From positions 1 to 27,162 of the forward strand of contig JADGIF010000048.1 of the NCBI GenBank assembly GCA_018985225.1: DNA of 27,162 bases, given 5' to 3'. Below the pieces are notes generated by a model. The model worked only from the letters and a program-made list of their open reading frames with translations. It had not been told where the DNA came from and ran no database searches. The stretch is from Amoeboradix gromovi. Its lineage: Eukaryota; Sanchytriomycota; Sanchytriomycetes; Sanchytriales; Sanchytriaceae. Position numbers and translations under genes: made by a program. Shown piece by piece: positions 25,777-27,162 of the stretch (the first letter of the stretch is position 1; each line of letters starts with the position of its first letter).

Positions 25777-26086
25777 ACTTTTTATGAATTGAAAATTGTT
25801 GATACCTGCATTTACATATCGATCTTTGGCCGCATCACAGTAAACCGCTTTATGCCTTTATATTGTGACCATTACATGGCAGCTGCAATAATATTTGCAT
25901 GCTCTGAACCTTAGAAGAAGCAAAAGCAGTGTCTTTCTGCAAATCATATACACTGGTCACTTTTTTAATACACTGGCAATTTGACCAATTGTAATGTTTT
26001 TGTTCACGGTAGTGATGATTCTAGCTTAGTGTGATAACCCCATAACAGCATAGTCTTGTACACCAGTTTGGTGGTGTTTTTGAGAT
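25777..26086. other. Intergenic, short coding-like fragments only
   Basis: About 310 bp. On minus a short open piece reads YDLQKDTAFASSKVQSMQIL and ends in a stop; nothing joins it convincingly to another frame. A direct echo of CAGTGTAT about 20 nt apart is seen near 25950-25980. No RNA gene or repeat was recognised. Confidence 0.35.
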
Positions 26087-26163
26087 CTACGTGGTGTCTC
26101 TTTTTCTTGATATTCACTTTACTCTCCTCATATCTACTTTTTTGTTGCGCTTGTTGCAAATGT
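26087..26163 (+). repeat. Left arm of a perfect 77-bp inverted repeat
   Basis: Identical to the reverse complement of 27086-27162, base for base, from CTACGTGGTGTCTC to GCAAATGT. The match stops at the first base beyond on the inner side. The arms lie 922 bp apart and enclose the esterase and L32 genes. Confidence 0.95.
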
Positions 26164-26176
26164 TTTTTAAAACAAA

Positions 26177-26737
26177 ATGTTCATTACTTGTATAGGTGAT
26201 TCCCTAACACAATTCGGAATAAGGCAAAATGGTTGGATGTCTTTGTTGAATAGTCACTTTGAAAGGGTGTCGCAACTTATTTCATTTGGATACTCTGGTT
26301 ATAATACAAGGTGGATTTTACGCTATCTCTCTGAGATACTGACAATTCCAAGCAAAGTTTTCATTGTTTGGCTAGGCACGAACGATTGCTGCACTACAAC
26401 AAGTCAATTTGTTGAAGTAATAGAATATCAGAATAACATCTCATCAATTCTAGGTAAGATCAAGCAATACTCACCTGAGTCTACAGTTATTTTGCTTTCT
26501 CCAATCCCTACCACTAGACCAGAAAGATGCTTGGCAATTGAATATGCCGAAGCGCTGTACGCTTTTGAATCAGCTGCGCTTTTAATAGATCTCTTTAAGT
26601 ACAATTGGACTCCTGAGGACTTTACAGATGGGCTGCATTTGAGTAACTCGGGAAATTTGAAGATTTTTAAAATACTAAAAGACGTATTGAGCGTGCACTC
26701 TGATCAGGCGCTACCTGATTGGAAAAATATGGATTAA
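26177..26737 (+). CDS. IAH1: IAH1-like SGNH/GDSL esterase
   Basis: A 186-residue SGNH hydrolase of the isoamyl-acetate-hydrolysing esterase type, which cleaves short acyl esters. All four blocks are present: GDS at 7-9 (nucleophile Ser9), GYSGYNTRW at 38-46 with the family's oxyanion Gly, GTND at 67-70 (Asn69), and DGLHLS at 151-156 (Asp151 and His154). It is shorter than yeast IAH1 (about 238 residues), but the catalytic core is complete, and no signal peptide is visible, so a cytosolic role is likely. The ATG at 26177 starts 14 bp after the left arm of the 77-bp inverted repeat, so the promoter, if real, lies partly in it. An AATAAA stands about 30 bp past the stop. Confidence 0.93.
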   Translation: MFITCIGDSLTQFGIRQNGWMSLLNSHFERVSQLISFGYSGYNTRWILRYLSEILTIPSKVFIVWLGTNDCCTTTSQFVEVIEYQNNISSILGKIKQYSPESTVILLSPIPTTRPERCLAIEYAEALYAFESAALLIDLFKYNWTPEDFTDGLHLSNSGNLKIFKILKDVLSVHSDQALPDWKNMD

Positions 26738-26869
26738 TTGTCTTTAAGTCATGGAGGCCGTATTTAATAAATACAGTACTATGTAACTAATTTGATATTG
26801 CACTTTCAAGTAATCGCTAGAAATAAGACATTTCAGAGTCACTAAACAAGTGGATTAAATAAATGTGCG

Positions 26870-27055
26870 TTAATGTGATTTTATTTTAAAGCTTTCAAGA
26901 CAATTTCTACAAAGACAATGTGGCAGACATGCAAACCCGCAAATAGCGCAATGGGAGTGTTCTATGTTTTTGATTGCTTTATTAGAAGCCCTCATGCGCT
27001 TAACAGAATGTGACGATCTACGTTTTGGAGCTGCAAAAAGCAGTCTAGTAAACAT
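26870..27055 (-). CDS. MRPL32: Mitochondrial ribosomal protein bL32m
   Basis: A protein of the mitochondrial large ribosomal subunit. From the ATG at 27055 it is 61 residues: MFTRLLFAAPKRRSSHSVKR, then MRASNKAIKNIEHSHCAICG, then HCLCRNCLE. The PK+R-S-S/K-R-R region and the two CxxC pairs (CAIC and CRNC) are the L32 zinc-ribbon signature. Most bL32m proteins carry a longer cleavable presequence; here only a short MFTRLLFAA stretch precedes the mature-like start, which may act as targeting sequence. The open frame continues upstream without ATG to a TTG at 27142, mostly inside the right arm of the inverted repeat; I do not count that as coding. A missing first exon beyond the window is possible. 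Confidence 0.88.
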   Translation of the reverse strand: MFTRLLFAAPKRRSSHSVKRMRASNKAIKNIEHSHCAICGFACLPHCLCRNCLESFKIKSH

Positions 27056-27085
27056 TGTATCTTCCCTGACTCCTACAATTTGAGC

Positions 27086-27162
27086 ACATTTGCAACAAGC
27101 GCAACAAAAAAGTAGATATGAGGAGAGTAAAGTGAATATCAAGAAAAAGAGACACCACGTAG
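27086..27162 (-). repeat. Right arm of the perfect 77-bp inverted repeat, at window end
   Basis: The exact reverse complement of 26087-26163, and it occupies precisely the last 77 bases of the window. It lies 30 bp upstream of the L32 ATG. See the finding on its likely assembly origin. Confidence 0.95.

Noticed and set aside
27056-27142. N-terminal extension of L32 up to 27142
   Set aside because: It has a TTG start and lies mostly in the inverted-repeat arm, which may be an assembly artefact.

Overview
The window is AT-rich eukaryotic DNA from a compact, mostly intron-poor genome. The recognisable genes point to an early-diverging fungus or fungus-like relative that keeps a working mitochondrion. 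MID1, the accessory subunit of the fungal stretch-activated calcium channel, is essentially a fungal marker. NMD3, the XPB/Ssl2 helicase of TFIIH, HRD1, dynactin p150 and an IAH1-like esterase are general eukaryotic genes. A zinc-ribbon bL32m ribosomal protein implies mitochondrial translation. Convergent genes are 11-14 bp apart, polyadenylation-like AATAAA motifs overlap stop codons, and one intron is only 19 nt long. Together these suggest a reduced parasite of the Rozellomycota/microsporidia-adjacent kind. That placement is inference; nothing here fixes the species.

Layout. 1-158 is the end of a dispersed inverted-repeat element (family B), followed by about 1.35 kb with no firm gene. 1510-3735 encodes a large orphan protein with a signal peptide. 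3842-4478 holds a small doubtful ORF and a TMEM256/DUF423 gene, both on minus. 4514-6405 is a multi-pass membrane gene between two inward-facing copies of a second dispersed repeat (family A). NMD3 (6435-7910, minus) follows. 7985-9530 is a nest of A and B repeats, and 9531-10475 is coding-like sequence whose frame keeps changing. 10476-16193 carries XPB, an orphan ORF, a candidate micro-gene, HRD1 and MID1. An A copy (16240-16794) precedes dynactin p150 (17077-20136, minus). Then come a possible gene relic, a B element and an A copy. 22055-25489 holds a ZZ/EF-hand protein, an ExeM-like nuclease and a small secreted or anchored protein. 26177-27055 holds the esterase and mitochondrial L32, enclosed by a perfect 77-bp inverted repeat whose right arm is the last 77 bases of the window.

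Two results stand out. First, HRD1 is interrupted in its RING finger by a 19-nt intron (14570-14588). Removing it restores the last zinc cysteine and a Gln/Pro-rich tail. Similar GT...TAAC..AG tracts occur in several apparently gene-free stretches, so some of those may hold genes with tiny introns that simple ORF reading misses. Second, family A occurs six times in strictly alternating orientation. Its outer end lies 12-74 bp from the start codon of four genes, and its body encodes degenerate tandem CxxC...CxxC units. One A copy runs in frame into the ZZ/EF-hand gene. Family B has terminal inverted repeats and an open frame kept between copies through an in-frame indel.

The recognised genes are mostly unrelated housekeeping functions: ribosome export, transcription and repair, ER protein degradation, calcium entry, microtubule motor function and mitochondrial translation. 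No operon-like or pathway cluster is evident. Assignments rest on motif recognition alone; no search was run.
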